Shown one piece after another: positions 44,026 to 54,277 of a DNA stretch of 64,000 nucleotides. Location of the stretch: NCBI GenBank assembly GCA_003551665.1, contig PUNE01000062.1, positions 1-64,000 of the forward strand. Reading direction: 5' to 3'. Under the pieces are notes generated by a model. The model had not been told where the DNA came from. It saw nothing but the letters and a program-made list of their open reading frames with translations, and made no database searches. The position numbers and the translations under genes were made by a program. Each line of letters begins with the position of its first letter. Within the stretch, counting starts at the first letter, position 1. The DNA comes from Halobacteroidaceae bacterium. Its GTDB lineage: Bacteria > Bacillota > Halanaerobiia > B1SED10-174.

Positions 44026-44064
44026 AAACAGGGACTCTTTTTCAAGAGTCCCTGTTATTTTTTT
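44026..44064. terminator. Bidirectional terminator between DUF401 gene and the primosome operon
   Basis: AACAGGGACTCTT-TTTC-AAGAGTCCCTGTT then ATTTTTTTG on the plus strand. The stem includes the last codons and stop (44042-44044) of the minus-strand small gene, and that strand has TTTCTTTATCT after the stem. Confidence 0.88.
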
Positions 44065-44239
44065 GTTCAAATATGCTTTCCAGCTTTTCTTTTAAAAGAT
44101 TTGGTGGGTACTGTTCCAGGTTATCGAGAAGAGCCTGGACCTGTTCGTGCTCCTCCCGGGAAATTTTTCCCTCTTCCCAGAGGTTGTGGTAGATTTCAGT
44201 AAAATAGACCATAATTTCCAGGTCAAGGTTATTCTTCAC
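44042..44239 (-). CDS. Small acidic protein downstream of dnaB, unknown
   Basis: A 65-aa protein, mostly helical and acidic, with YFTEIYHNLWEEGKISREEHEQVQALLDNLEQYP in the middle. I do not recognise it. The GTG at 44239 follows AGAGGAG by 8 nt and overlaps the dnaB stop, so it looks translated with dnaB; the longer frame upstream lies within dnaB. Its last codons form part of the terminator hairpin, which would limit ribosome exit or couple translation to termination. Confidence 0.65.
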   Translation of the reverse strand: MKNNLDLEIMVYFTEIYHNLWEEGKISREEHEQVQALLDNLEQYPPNLLKEKLESIFEQKNNRDS

Positions 44240-45599
44240 CTGGCATGCTCCTCTCAATTGAAAGGTTTTCTGGATCGACAAAGCGGATTCTTTCTTCATC
44301 GAAGAATAAAATGGTGTGGCCTGTCAGTCCGGTCCGGTTTTTGGCAACTATGACTTCGGTATCCCTCTCCTTACCTTCCTGTACGGCTTCTTCCCTTGCT
44401 CCAATGGAGGTATGGGCGTGTCGGTATAGGAAAAGAACACTGTCAGCAATTTCTTCAATATTACCTGAATCCCGGAGGTCAGAAAGTACTGGTCTTTTAT
44501 CAGTCCTTGAGGTAAAGCTTCGGCTGATCTGGGAAAGCAAAAGGATGGGAATATCCAGTTCTGAAGCCATATTCCTCATCTGGAGGACGTTTTCCCCAAC
44601 TGCCCGGGCCATGTTCTGGTGGCTGAAACCTTCTTGGGGAAGCTGTAGAAGCTGGAGATAATCAATTACGGCCAGCCCAAGCCCCCCGGTCTGGGCTTTA
44701 AATTTCCTCAGGCGGGCCCTTACCTGTGAAACAGTCAACCCCCGTTCATCAGAAATCCTCAGCGGAAGGTTGTACAGGTTATCCAGGGCCTGAGCCACCC
44801 GGAGGTCTTCTTCTTCATTGGTTTCTCCCTGGCTGTAACGCCAGCCGTTGATTTCGGCCTCGCTGATTATCATCCGGTCAATGATTTCCTGGGCGTCCAT
44901 TTCCAGACTGATAATTGCTGCGGGAACTTCACGCTTGATTACATTCAGAGCTATGTTCAGGGCGAAGGCGGATTTCCCGACTGAGGTAGAAGCAGCCAGG
45001 ACGCTCAAATGCCCTTTTTTGATGCCTCCCAGAACCTTGTCCAGGGAAATAAAACCGGTTAAAAGCCCGGTATCTACCTGTTTTGACTTGCGGTCCATGT
45101 AAGCCTGGTAGGCTTCCATCAGGGCTTCTTCCATCGTGTAGATATGCCGCTGGGCAAGGCCTTCTGTCGTAGCAGAGAAAATAATTTCCTGGGCCCTTGC
45201 CTGGCACTCTTCCAGCCTGTTGTCCTCTTCCGAAGCCATGTTTTGAATTTGGGCTGCTGCCTTAATCAGTTGCTGTCGTTGGTACCGGGCCCGGATTAAC
45301 TCAACTGAAGGCTTTAATTCTGATGGAGTTAAAAAGCCTGAGGTAAGCTTTTCCAGAAGGTCTTCGGGCTCCGCTGCAATTCCTTCTTTTTTTAACTGAA
45401 TATATAAGCGCGTTCGAGATAGTTCCCCGTGTTCCTGGTACTGCTGCAGCAGATGGTGGTAAATAACCCGGGATTGATTCTGAGAAAAATGTTGGGGCTC
45501 AAGTTGATCAGCAACTTCATCAATTAATTCCGGGTTCTGAAGCAGTATGCCTAAGACCTGGAATTCTTCCTGGGCAAAATCCTGAACCTGTTTAGCCAT
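44229..45599 (-). CDS. dnaB: Replicative DNA helicase (DnaB family)
   Basis: A 456-aa hexameric helicase (called DnaC in Bacillus): N-terminal domain (QEEFQVLGILLQNPELIDE), linker, and RecA-like domain with Walker A ASTSVGKSAFALN (about residues 205-217), IISLEMDAQEII, Walker B LGLAVIDYLQLL and the loop LSQISRSFTSRTDKRPVLSDLRDSGNIEE. It unwinds DNA at the fork. Follows the loader gene with 8-bp overlap. It sits between rplI and purA as in Bacillus but on the opposite strand. Confidence 0.95.
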   Translation of the reverse strand: MAKQVQDFAQEEFQVLGILLQNPELIDEVADQLEPQHFSQNQSRVIYHHLLQQYQEHGELSRTRLYIQLKKEGIAAEPEDLLEKLTSGFLTPSELKPSVELIRARYQRQQLIKAAAQIQNMASEEDNRLEECQARAQEIIFSATTEGLAQRHIYTMEEALMEAYQAYMDRKSKQVDTGLLTGFISLDKVLGGIKKGHLSVLAASTSVGKSAFALNIALNVIKREVPAAIISLEMDAQEIIDRMIISEAEINGWRYSQGETNEEEDLRVAQALDNLYNLPLRISDERGLTVSQVRARLRKFKAQTGGLGLAVIDYLQLLQLPQEGFSHQNMARAVGENVLQMRNMASELDIPILLLSQISRSFTSRTDKRPVLSDLRDSGNIEEIADSVLFLYRHAHTSIGAREEAVQEGKERDTEVIVAKNRTGLTGHTILFFDEERIRFVDPENLSIERSMPGEE

Positions 45600-46623
45600 C
45601 CTTACCCCTCTCCTTGGCGATCAGTTTTTGCCGGATATCTCCCTTTAACCCACAGATACGGCACGATTCAATAATTCGCTGCATAATCTTTTCTCCAAGG
45701 TAACCAAGACGGCGGGCCAGCTCGTTTAAAGAGCAGCTGGTACTAATAACAAAGGGCAACTCCCTCCCGTAACGATGGTCAATTATCCTGTAGAGCAGGC
45801 TGCTGGAAAAATCCGTGGCCTGTTCATTTCCCAGGTCGTCAATGATTAAAACCGGAGCCTGTTCAATTTCGTTGATGAGCTGGTATTCTGAATAGGGGGA
45901 ATCGGGGGCAAAACTCAGGCGGACCAGGAAAAGAAAATCACTGTATGATATGTAGCGAACAGGTTTCCCGTGTTCCAGCAGTTCGTTTGCAATACAGGCA
46001 AGAAGGAACGTCTTGCCGCTTCCAACGGGACCGTCAATGAGAAGGCCCCGACTGCTACCCTCCTTCAACTGGCCGTGCGCGAACTCTCTGGCCGCCTTAA
46101 AGGCTTTCTTGGCCCGGACCCGGGGGGCTTCTTTTCCACTGGTATCCTGGGAGGGATAGAGGTCGAGGTTGGCTGTAGCAAACCTGGATCGAGAATATCG
46201 GGGAGGCAGGCCGGCTTGTTTACGGATGAAGGAAAGGTCTCTTTCCTGATGACAGGAGCATCGAACATACCCCTCAGGAGTTAGAATTTCCCCACGGTCC
46301 TGGCACTCCGGGCAGTCCCAGCGGGGTTGTTTAAAGTCTTCGGGGACACCCTTCTTATCCAGCAGGCTTTTCATTTTTTTCTTGAGCCCGGTAATCTCCT
46401 GCTGTAGTTGTTCTCTTTCTTCGGTGTCCAGGCCGTGGAAAGTTGCTCCCCGGAGTATAAACTCTTTTTCCCTTATTTCAGAGTCAAGTTCGGCAATTTC
46501 GGGGTGTTCGGAAAAAATTTTATCCCGCCGCCTGGTTGCTTCTTCCAGTTTTTTTTGTTGTTTGGGGGAGGTCATTTCGGGTTTAAACACAAAAGGCATG
46601 GCAGAACCCCGTCCTCTCATCAA
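45592..46623 (-). CDS. Helicase loader, DnaC/DnaI-type AAA+ ATPase
   Basis: A 343-aa AAA+ protein. The N-terminal 120 residues include a coiled coil and a zinc site (CPECQDRG, then CSCH), as in Bacillus DnaI. The ATPase has Walker A DGPVGSGKTFLLACI (about 205-219) and Walker B LIIDDLGNEQ, and an arginine-rich sensor near the end. It should load the helicase encoded next. The ATG at 46623 overlaps the stop of the upstream gene (ATGA); an ATG at 46599 is a possible alternative. Confidence 0.88.
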   Translation of the reverse strand: MMRGRGSAMPFVFKPEMTSPKQQKKLEEATRRRDKIFSEHPEIAELDSEIREKEFILRGATFHGLDTEEREQLQQEITGLKKKMKSLLDKKGVPEDFKQPRWDCPECQDRGEILTPEGYVRCSCHQERDLSFIRKQAGLPPRYSRSRFATANLDLYPSQDTSGKEAPRVRAKKAFKAAREFAHGQLKEGSSRGLLIDGPVGSGKTFLLACIANELLEHGKPVRYISYSDFLFLVRLSFAPDSPYSEYQLINEIEQAPVLIIDDLGNEQATDFSSSLLYRIIDHRYGRELPFVISTSCSLNELARRLGYLGEKIMQRIIESCRICGLKGDIRQKLIAKERGKDG

Positions 46624-47612
46624 TCATCGCGAAACTTATCATAATCCCACCCGGAAGAATCTTCAGGGGGAGTGGTTTCTTTTTGCTGCAGGGCTTCCCG
46701 CGCTTCTTCAATATCAGAAACCCGGGCTTTTTTCAGTAGTTGAATAAAGTTGCGGTCAATATAATTTAGGGAGGGACGCCCATCCCTTTTACTGCGGATG
46801 GCCTCCTGGATTGCCCAGCGGGCTACCTCAACGCTCAGGGCATGGTCATCGCTACCCTTGCTTGTAATCCAGGAATGGAGAATTTCCTTGTGGGAAGGAG
46901 TCATCTCCCACGCCCTGGAAATTCCAAACTCCATTGCCAGTTCGTAAGTTTCCCGGTGCAATCGATCAGCCTTTTGTAGATCTTCGTAGGTAGTAATTCC
47001 ATTTTTATGCCATTCCCGGACAATTCCACGCAGGTAGGGGAGGGGTTTCAAATCGGGATTGTCTTCAATGGCTTTTTTTACCCTCCGGATTAATTCTTTG
47101 ACTGTTTCGGGTGAGAATGTGGTCATTATCTCTTCAATTTCACTGCGGAGTCTATCGGTAAGTTTTTCGGGGGCAAGAATCATGACCAGGCCCTTAACCA
47201 GTTCCTGCTCGGAAACAGGACGGCCAGAAAGTAATTCTCTTAAAAACCTTTCCTCCTGCTCAAGAGTGCCGGGAGCCTCCCGGTAGGAGTGGTCAAGAGC
47301 GGAAAGAAAAATCTGGTAGGAGATAAGGTCACCAGTTTTTTTGAACTCTACAACTCCGGTTTCCTGGAGATCTGAGAGATCTTTTTCAATTTTCTCCGGC
47401 CGGGCTGGAAGCAGGTCTTTTAGCTTTCCCAGATTGATTTCCCCGGAAAGGGATGAACCGCAATGGCCAAGAAGCAGGAAAAAAATAGCCAGCTGGTCTC
47501 CGGTCCAACCGGCAAAAAGCCCATTTTTTAAAGCGGAGGAGGAAAGGGCAATATAGTTTTCCGTCCCCCGCTGGTTATGAAAGTCGAAAAGAAAAATCTC
47601 CTCACCGGGCAT
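46620..47612 (-). CDS. DnaD-domain replication protein
   Basis: A 330-aa protein. The C-terminal part (about 185-260) is a DnaD/DnaB_2 domain, ending in the typical PLPYLRGIVREWHKNGITT. The N-terminal half, with a winged-helix-like segment (LSSSALKNGLFAGWTGDQLAIFFLLLG), resembles DnaD/DnaB N-domains. These proteins recruit the loader-helicase complex to DnaA or restart sites. ATG at 47612 behind AAAGGAG; the longer frame to 47765 is low-complexity and not translated in my view. First gene of a DnaD-DnaI-DnaB operon. Confidence 0.85.
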   Translation of the reverse strand: MPGEEIFLFDFHNQRGTENYIALSSSALKNGLFAGWTGDQLAIFFLLLGHCGSSLSGEINLGKLKDLLPARPEKIEKDLSDLQETGVVEFKKTGDLISYQIFLSALDHSYREAPGTLEQEERFLRELLSGRPVSEQELVKGLVMILAPEKLTDRLRSEIEEIMTTFSPETVKELIRRVKKAIEDNPDLKPLPYLRGIVREWHKNGITTYEDLQKADRLHRETYELAMEFGISRAWEMTPSHKEILHSWITSKGSDDHALSVEVARWAIQEAIRSKRDGRPSLNYIDRNFIQLLKKARVSDIEEAREALQQKETTPPEDSSGWDYDKFRDD

Positions 47613-47671
47613 TTCTGTCACTCCTTTGTTACTGGTAATTCTTCTACGCCCGGAGGAGATTCTCCTTTTAC

Positions 47672-47735
47672 AAATATTTTTGGGAAAAGAGAAAAATAAA
47701 AAAGAAAAAAAGAGGAAAAGGGAAAAAAATACAGA
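47672..47735. repeat. Polypurine-polypyrimidine tract upstream of the primosome operon
   Basis: About 60 bp of almost pure purine on the plus strand (runs of GAAAA, AAAAAGAAAAA, GAGGAAAAGGGAAAAAAA), between the XRE gene and the DnaD-like gene. It contains no gene; on the minus strand its T-runs could end the XRE transcript. Curvature or triplex formation is conceivable. Confidence 0.5.
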
Positions 47736-47743
47736 AAATGGAT

Positions 47744-48073
47744 TCAGGTGGTTTTCTCTTTCCATTCCAGTATTTCTTTTATCAGCTTCTGCAGGAACTC
47801 AGCATCTTCGGGGGAGATATCAAGATGGTAAGGGAGGTAGAACTCCCTGGCTAGTTCTGGTTCTTCCATCTGGGAAAAAGTATCGGCAAGAGATACCCCC
47901 AGGGCCCGGGATATTTTATCAATGCTGTGCAGGGAGGGGTTACGTTCGCCCCTTTCCATGCCTCCGATATAGCTGTTATGGAGACCCGAAAGCTCGCCCA
48001 ATTGCTCCTGGGTTAACCCTCTTTCCTTGCGAAGTTGCCGAATTGTTTGGCCAAACCGGGATTTAATATCCAT
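47744..48073 (-). CDS. XRE-family transcriptional regulator
   Basis: A 109-aa protein with a Cro/C1 helix-turn-helix at residues 6-62 (FGQTIRQLRKERGLTQEQLGELSGL, then YIGGMERGERNPSLHSIDKISRALG) and a short acidic C-terminal part (LDISPEDAEFLQKLIKEIL) that may be a dimer or partner helix, similar in size to SinR-type regulators. Divergent from the Spo0E-like gene across 117 bp. ATG behind GAGGAGG. Target unknown. Confidence 0.88.
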   Translation of the reverse strand: MDIKSRFGQTIRQLRKERGLTQEQLGELSGLHNSYIGGMERGERNPSLHSIDKISRALGVSLADTFSQMEEPELAREFYLPYHLDISPEDAEFLQKLIKEILEWKEKTT

Positions 48074-48153
48074 CGCTGTTCCTCCTCACTGAGGTAACCC
48101 TATTATAGTTAAAAGGAAGGAGCAATTGAACAGACGATTAGTATTAAAAGCGG

Positions 48154-48182
48154 TTGACATTAGAGACTATGAGTAGTATTAT
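48154..48182 (+). promoter_or_regulatory. Sigma-A promoter of the Spo0E-like gene
   Basis: TTGACA and TATTAT separated by 17 bp. The transcript would begin near 48189, just 2 nt before an ATG. Confidence 0.75.
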
Positions 48183-48190
48183 ATTGTTAA

Positions 48191-48381
48191 ATGGAAGAAA
48201 AAGGAAGAGAAAAGGAGGTAATTATTATCCGGCGAGAAGACAAAAACATCAACCCTGCGACGGAAATTGAGCGTTTACAGCATTGCCTTAAGAAAATGTA
48301 CGAGGAAAAAGGGGAAGTGGATAAAGAAATGCTGGCCCTGAGTCGGCAAATTGACCGCCTGGTGGTGCAGGAAATCACCTG

Positions 48382-48400
<19 letters not shown>
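48191..48400 (+). CDS. Spo0E-like aspartyl-phosphate phosphatase
   Basis: A protein of up to 69 aa with the Spo0E helical hairpin (EIERLQHCLKKMYEEKG, then LALSRQIDRLVVQ, the SxxIDxLV catalytic motif). Spo0E proteins dephosphorylate Spo0A-P and delay sporulation, so the cell probably forms spores. The start is odd: the ATG at 48191 has no ribosome site and would be nearly leaderless from the promoter at 48154-48182, while a perfect AAAGGAGGT at 48211-48219 stands in front of in-frame ATT/ATT/ATC codons (48221-48229), not ATG, GTG or TTG. Confidence 0.82.
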
Positions 48401-49818
<1,418 letters not shown>

Positions 49819-49819
<1 letters not shown>

Positions 49820-51072
49820 TGAAAGTTCTGTTAGTCGGTTCGGGAGCGAGGGAGCACGCCCTTGCCTGGAAAATTGCCCGGAGTCCCGACCTAAAAAAAC
49901 TTTTTTGCTGGCCGGGAAACCCCGGGACTGCAGGTATTGCCGAAAATATTAAAGGGGATTATGGTGATCCGGACAAACTGGCTTACTGGGCAAGAGAAGA
50001 AGGAATTGATCTTACGGTTTTTGGCCCTGAAGCTCCCCTTGTTGAAGGCCTTGCTGATAGTTTTGCCCGAAGGGGCCTGAAGGCTCTGGGGCCCGGTCGC
50101 GAGGGTGCCCGCCTGGAGGGGAGTAAAAGCTGGGCAAAAAAGGTAATGGTTGAAGCCGGGGTTCCAACTGCCCAATACCGGGTTGTGGAAACATTTAACG
50201 AGGCGGAAGAACTCCTGGCAGAACAGAGCGGGCCCTATGTCCTCAAGGCCGATGGTCTGGCTGCAGGCAAAGGAGTTCTGATCTGCCCGGACCGGGAAAC
50301 AGCCAGGAAGGAAGCTCGCTCTATACTCGAAGAGGGAAGGTTTGGGTCCGCGGGGAGAAAGCTGGTAATCGAAGAATTCCTGCAGGGGAAAGAAGCCTCG
50401 CTTCTTGCTCTCTGTGCCGGAGGGGATTATCTTCTTTTTGCACCTTCCCGGGACCATAAAAGGCTAAGAACAGGCGATGAAGGCCCAAATACCGGGGGGA
50501 TGGGTGCATACTCACCTGTTCCTGAAATTTCACCTGATGAGCAGGAAAACCTGGGGGAAGTGGTCTTTAGGCCCATTCTGGATTACCTGGAGAATAAGGG
50601 GATTGATTACAGGGGGATCCTTTATGCTGGTTTGATGCTGACTGCCCGGGGCCCCCGGGTCCTGGAGTTCAATGTTCGTTTTGGAGACCCTGAAACCCAG
50701 GCCATTTTACCCCGCCTGGAAAGTGATTTGCTGCCCCACCTTGTTGCCGCAGCAGGGGGAGAAATATTACCCCACCCTCTGGAATGGAAAAAAGAAGCCT
50801 GTCTCTGCGTGAACCTTGTTTCCGGTGGTTATCCCGGTTCCTATCAGAAGGGACAACCCATTTCGGGCCTTGAAGAGCTGAACCCTGATACCCTGGTTTT
50901 CCATGGAGGAACAAGTATTCAGGATAGCCAGCTGGTAACTTCCGGGGGCCGGGTCCTTGGTATTACAACACTGGGCTCAGATTTGAATGAAGCCCGTGAA
51001 AAGGCTTATCAGGAGGCAAAAAAGGTTAGGTTTAAAGGAAAATATTACCGGACTGACCTGGGGAGGTTTTAA
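49819..51072 (+). CDS. purD: Phosphoribosylamine-glycine ligase
   Basis: A 417-aa ATP-grasp ligase: N-terminal VLLVGSGAREHALAWKI, ATP-binding YVLKADGLAAGKGVL, GPNTGGMGAYSPVP, and ILEFNVRFGDPETQ (written VLEFNVRFGDPETQ here). Second-step enzyme of IMP synthesis. ATG in TGATG overlap with purA; a GTG one codon earlier is possible. Confidence 0.97.
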
Positions 51073-51073
51073 A

Positions 51074-51556
51074 ATGGCTAAAGTTGCAATTGTAATGGGA
51101 AGCGATTCTGACCTGAAGAAGATGGAGAAAGCAGCCCAACTCCTTGAGGAGATGGATATTACTTATGAGATGAGAATTATCAGCGCTCACAGGACACCCG
51201 AAGTTGCAAAAGAATTTGCGGCAACGGCTAGAGAAAGAGGTGTCCAGGTGATTATTGCAGGGGCAGGAATGGCTGCCCACCTGGCGGGGGCCATGGCCGC
51301 CCATACTCACCTGCCCATTATCGGAGTACCACTATCTGGAAGCCCCCTGGCCGGACAGGATGCCCTCCTGGCTACGGTTCAAATGCCCCCTGGAGTTCCT
51401 GTGGCAACCATGGCCATTGATGGAAGCCGCAACGCTGCAGTATTCGCCTGCCAGATCCTTGCCCTGCAGGATAAAGAAATTGAGAGAAGATTGCTAGAAT
51501 TTCGCCAGAACATGGCTGCCGGGGTTCAGGAAAAGGATAAAAAGCTTAAGAAATAA
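51074..51556 (+). CDS. purE: N5-carboxyaminoimidazole ribonucleotide mutase (class I PurE)
   Basis: A 160-aa octameric-mutase type PurE: VAIVMGSDSDLKKME, IISAHRTPE, AGAGMAAHLAGAMAAHT, GVPLSGSPLAGQDALLATVQMPPGVPVATMAIDG. Class I members normally act after PurK, which is not in this window. ATG after GGGAGG. Strong terminator after the stop. Confidence 0.96.
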   Translation: MAKVAIVMGSDSDLKKMEKAAQLLEEMDITYEMRIISAHRTPEVAKEFAATARERGVQVIIAGAGMAAHLAGAMAAHTHLPIIGVPLSGSPLAGQDALLATVQMPPGVPVATMAIDGSRNAAVFACQILALQDKEIERRLLEFRQNMAAGVQEKDKKLKK

Positions 51557-51560
51557 GAAA

Positions 51561-51592
51561 AAAGCCCCCATTTGCAGGGGGCTTTTACCTTT
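51561..51592. terminator. Terminator after purE
   Basis: AAAAGCCCCC-ATTTGCA-GGGGGCTTTT on both strands (A-run before, T-run after), ending the purA-purD-purE unit and the converging zinc-ribbon gene. Confidence 0.88.
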
Positions 51593-51596
51593 ATTC

Positions 51597-51878
51597 TTAG
51601 ATTTTTGCTCCACATTTACTGCAGTAAGCCGAGCTTTCGGGAAGGGCGGAATTGCATGCTTCGCAAAGGACATGTGAATGTTCTTCGGGGTAGTCCTTGG
51701 AAGCGGTTTTTTCCACGGGGGTTTCAGGTTGCCTGTTGAAGGTGAAGAAAAGACCGGCAACCAGGATTAAAATACCCGCAACCACTCTCCAGAAGGCCAG
51801 GTCTACGAGAATGTTAAAAACTGTCATAACTCCAATAATTATCAAGACAATTCCCACGGACTTATTGGTGCTTGACAT
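51597..51878 (-). CDS. Small membrane protein with C-terminal zinc ribbon
   Basis: A 93-aa protein: two hydrophobic segments (about residues 8-24 and 28-46), a charged linker and a zinc-ribbon CEACNSALPESSAYCSKCG at 72-90. Proteins of this shape are common and of unknown role. ATG behind GGGGTG. Downstream of nrdJ on the same strand with a 90-bp gap, so possibly cotranscribed. Confidence 0.75.
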   Translation of the reverse strand: MSSTNKSVGIVLIIIGVMTVFNILVDLAFWRVVAGILILVAGLFFTFNRQPETPVEKTASKDYPEEHSHVLCEACNSALPESSAYCSKCGAKI

Positions 51879-51968
51879 TTGGTTTACACCCCTTTCTGGA
51901 AGTTGTCTGGGAGGAAATAGCTTTTTGTTCCAGGATGTTCCTCCAGTTCCTGGGGAGGGTATTAAAAT

Positions 51969-54188
51969 TTATCCGCAGCGGGAAAAACCGCAGTTGCGGC
52001 AGAGAACACACCCGCCTTCGTGTTCAACCTCCATGCCGCAGTCGGGGCAGACATAGGAACCGTTGGTGGCAAAAATATCGGGTTTTGACTGGCCATTGTT
52101 CTGATGGCGGTTGATAACATCCTGCTGGATGGCCTTGTTATTTTCAACGAATTCCAGATATTCCTCGATAGCCCGGCCGATGGCATCGGGGCAGGAAGTG
52201 TTATCAACTCCTTTGCGCTTCAGGGCTGCAGCACAGCGTATACCCCGCAGCTGCTGGATGATTTCCTTGGGCGGGACTCCTGCTCTCAGAGACAGTGAAA
52301 TAAGGCGGCTGGTGGCTTCAGACTGGGAGTGACAGCCTCCGCCCCGGCCTGTGGAGGTAAATACTTCACAGATACCATCATTGTCGGAATTTATAGTAAT
52401 ATAAAGTTTGCCGCAACCAATTTCTGTTTTGGTAGTTGTTCCTACCGTAACCCGAGGCCTGGGTCTTTTGCTCTTCGGCTTATCATCAGTTTTCCCGGTA
52501 GTAAGAACCTGGGAGTCCCGGCTCCCGTCTCTGTAGATGGTTACCCCTTTGCACTTGAGTTCATAGGCCAGCTGGAAAACCCTTGCAACATCCTGGGGAG
52601 TTGCTTCATTCCGGAAGTTGACGGTTTTGCTGACTGCATTGTCCACGAATTTCTGGAAGGCAGCCTGCGTTTTAATGTGGCGTTCGGGGTCAATTGCATG
52701 GGCGGTAAGGAAAATATCTTTAATATTTTCGGGGATTCCCTCAATCTCATCCAGAGGGTCCCCCTGGGAAACTTTCCTGATAATTTCTGGGGAATAGAAC
52801 CCTTCCTCGCGGGCAACTTCTTCAAAAAGGGGATGAACTTCAGTCAGAGTGCTGTCCAGAACATGACGCTGGTAACTGAGGGCAAATAGAGGTTCGATTC
52901 CACTTGAGGCGTTGGCAATTATGCTGATTGAACCGGTGGGGGCAATTGTTGTCAGGGTTGCATTCCGGCGGGGTTTTTTAAAGATGCTGGCCGGGAAATT
53001 GGGGAATGTTCCTCTCTTTTCAGCCAGCTCTTCCGAAACTTTTTCGGATTCCCTGTGAATAAAGCCCATGACTTCCTCGGCAAGGCGCAGGGATTCGGGA
53101 GATCCATAGGGAATTCTTAGTTTAATGAGCATATCTGCCCAGCCCATAACTCCCAGGCCGATTTTCCTGTTGCCCAGGGCCATATCCTTTATCTGTGGCA
53201 GGGGGTAGTTGTTCATATCTATAACGTTATCTAAAAAGCGGATAGAAATCCTGGTTACATCCCGGAGGCGGTCGTAGTCGATTGCAGGGCCCTGCTGGGT
53301 TTTCCGGACCATTTGGGAAAGGTTGATGGAGCCCAAATTACATGCTTCATATGGTAAGAGAGGCTGTTCCCCGCAGGGGTTGGTACTTTCAATATCCCCG
53401 AGCTGGGGAGTGGGGTTGCCAGCATTAATTCGGTCCAGGAAAATAATCCCCGGTTCTCCATTTTTGTGGGCCATGGTGACTATCCGATTAAAAACTTCCC
53501 GGGCATTTAACCTCCCTGTTTCCTCTCCGGTCTGAGGATTAACCAGGGGATAATCTTCCCCTGCAGCCACTGCCTCCATGAACTTTTCAGTCAACCCCAC
53601 GGAAATATTAAAATTATTAAGCCGGTCGTTCTCTTCCTTGCAGGAAATAAACTCTAGGATGTCGGGATGGTCCACATTGAGGATACCCATGTTGGCTCCC
53701 CGGCGTTTTCCGCCCTGTTTAATAGTGTTGGTCGCGGAATCAAAAACCTCCATGAAAGAAATTGGACCAGAGGCAACGCCACCGGTAGAAAGAACCCGGT
53801 CATTTTTTGGTCGCAACCTGGAAAAGGAAAAGCCCGTCCCCCCTCCACTTTTGTGTATCAGGGCTGCAGATTTTACAGCGTCAAAAATACCCTCCATTGT
53901 ATCTTCAATGGGAATGACAAAACAGGCCGCAAGCTGCTGCAACTCATTTCCCGCATTCATAAGGGTGGGTGAATTGGGTAGAAAGTCAATGTCGGTCATA
54001 ATACGAAAAAAATCTTCCGCATCTCTTTGAGAGTCTTCTCCGTAATTGGTACTTGCCTGGGAAATATTTTCCGCTACTCTCCGGAAGAGTTTTTCCGGAT
54101 TTTCCAGTGTTGCCTGATCCCCCTCTTTTTTCAGGTAGCGGCTTTCTAAAACACGCAGGCCGCTATCGGACAACTTAATTTCTGCCAT
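51969..54188 (-). CDS. nrdJ: Adenosylcobalamin-dependent ribonucleoside-diphosphate reductase (class II)
   Basis: A 739-aa class II reductase. The catalytic run ESTNPCGEQPLLPYEACNLGSINLS (Asn, Cys and Glu of the radical loop) is central, with NSPTLMNAG and ACFVIPIED earlier, PTGSISIIANASSGIEP, and a C-terminal zinc/redox tail (CPDCGMEVE, CRNCGFSRCG). It makes deoxyribonucleotides without oxygen, using coenzyme B12. No cobalamin riboswitch is visible; two NrdR boxes lie upstream. ATG behind GAGGGGGATGG. It interrupts the purine cluster on the opposite strand. Confidence 0.97.
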   Translation of the reverse strand: MAEIKLSDSGLRVLESRYLKKEGDQATLENPEKLFRRVAENISQASTNYGEDSQRDAEDFFRIMTDIDFLPNSPTLMNAGNELQQLAACFVIPIEDTMEGIFDAVKSAALIHKSGGGTGFSFSRLRPKNDRVLSTGGVASGPISFMEVFDSATNTIKQGGKRRGANMGILNVDHPDILEFISCKEENDRLNNFNISVGLTEKFMEAVAAGEDYPLVNPQTGEETGRLNAREVFNRIVTMAHKNGEPGIIFLDRINAGNPTPQLGDIESTNPCGEQPLLPYEACNLGSINLSQMVRKTQQGPAIDYDRLRDVTRISIRFLDNVIDMNNYPLPQIKDMALGNRKIGLGVMGWADMLIKLRIPYGSPESLRLAEEVMGFIHRESEKVSEELAEKRGTFPNFPASIFKKPRRNATLTTIAPTGSISIIANASSGIEPLFALSYQRHVLDSTLTEVHPLFEEVAREEGFYSPEIIRKVSQGDPLDEIEGIPENIKDIFLTAHAIDPERHIKTQAAFQKFVDNAVSKTVNFRNEATPQDVARVFQLAYELKCKGVTIYRDGSRDSQVLTTGKTDDKPKSKRPRPRVTVGTTTKTEIGCGKLYITINSDNDGICEVFTSTGRGGGCHSQSEATSRLISLSLRAGVPPKEIIQQLRGIRCAAALKRKGVDNTSCPDAIGRAIEEYLEFVENNKAIQQDVINRHQNNGQSKPDIFATNGSYVCPDCGMEVEHEGGCVLCRNCGFSRCG

Positions 54189-54245
54189 AACAAAACCATC
54201 CCCCTCTTTCTATGTAATAAAAATGCCAGGTCCGATTCCATTCTA

Positions 54246-54261
54246 ATACAATATATTGTGT
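54246..54261. promoter_or_regulatory. NrdR box 1 upstream of nrdJ
   Basis: On the minus strand ACACAATATATTGTAT, matching the NrdR consensus ACAC-WATATATW-GTGT at nearly every position. Confidence 0.78.
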
Positions 54262-54277
54262 TTGTCCATAGCGAATA

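Noticed and set aside
44155-44175. CCCGGGAAAT near 44160 and similar runs at 21440 and 10411 as Noc sites
   Set aside because: One half fits but the other arm is different; only the two perfect palindromes are reported.
47613-47765. 51-codon extension of the DnaD-like gene
   Set aside because: Translates the pyrimidine tract into Phe/Leu/Ser low complexity; a good ribosome site precedes the ATG at 47612.
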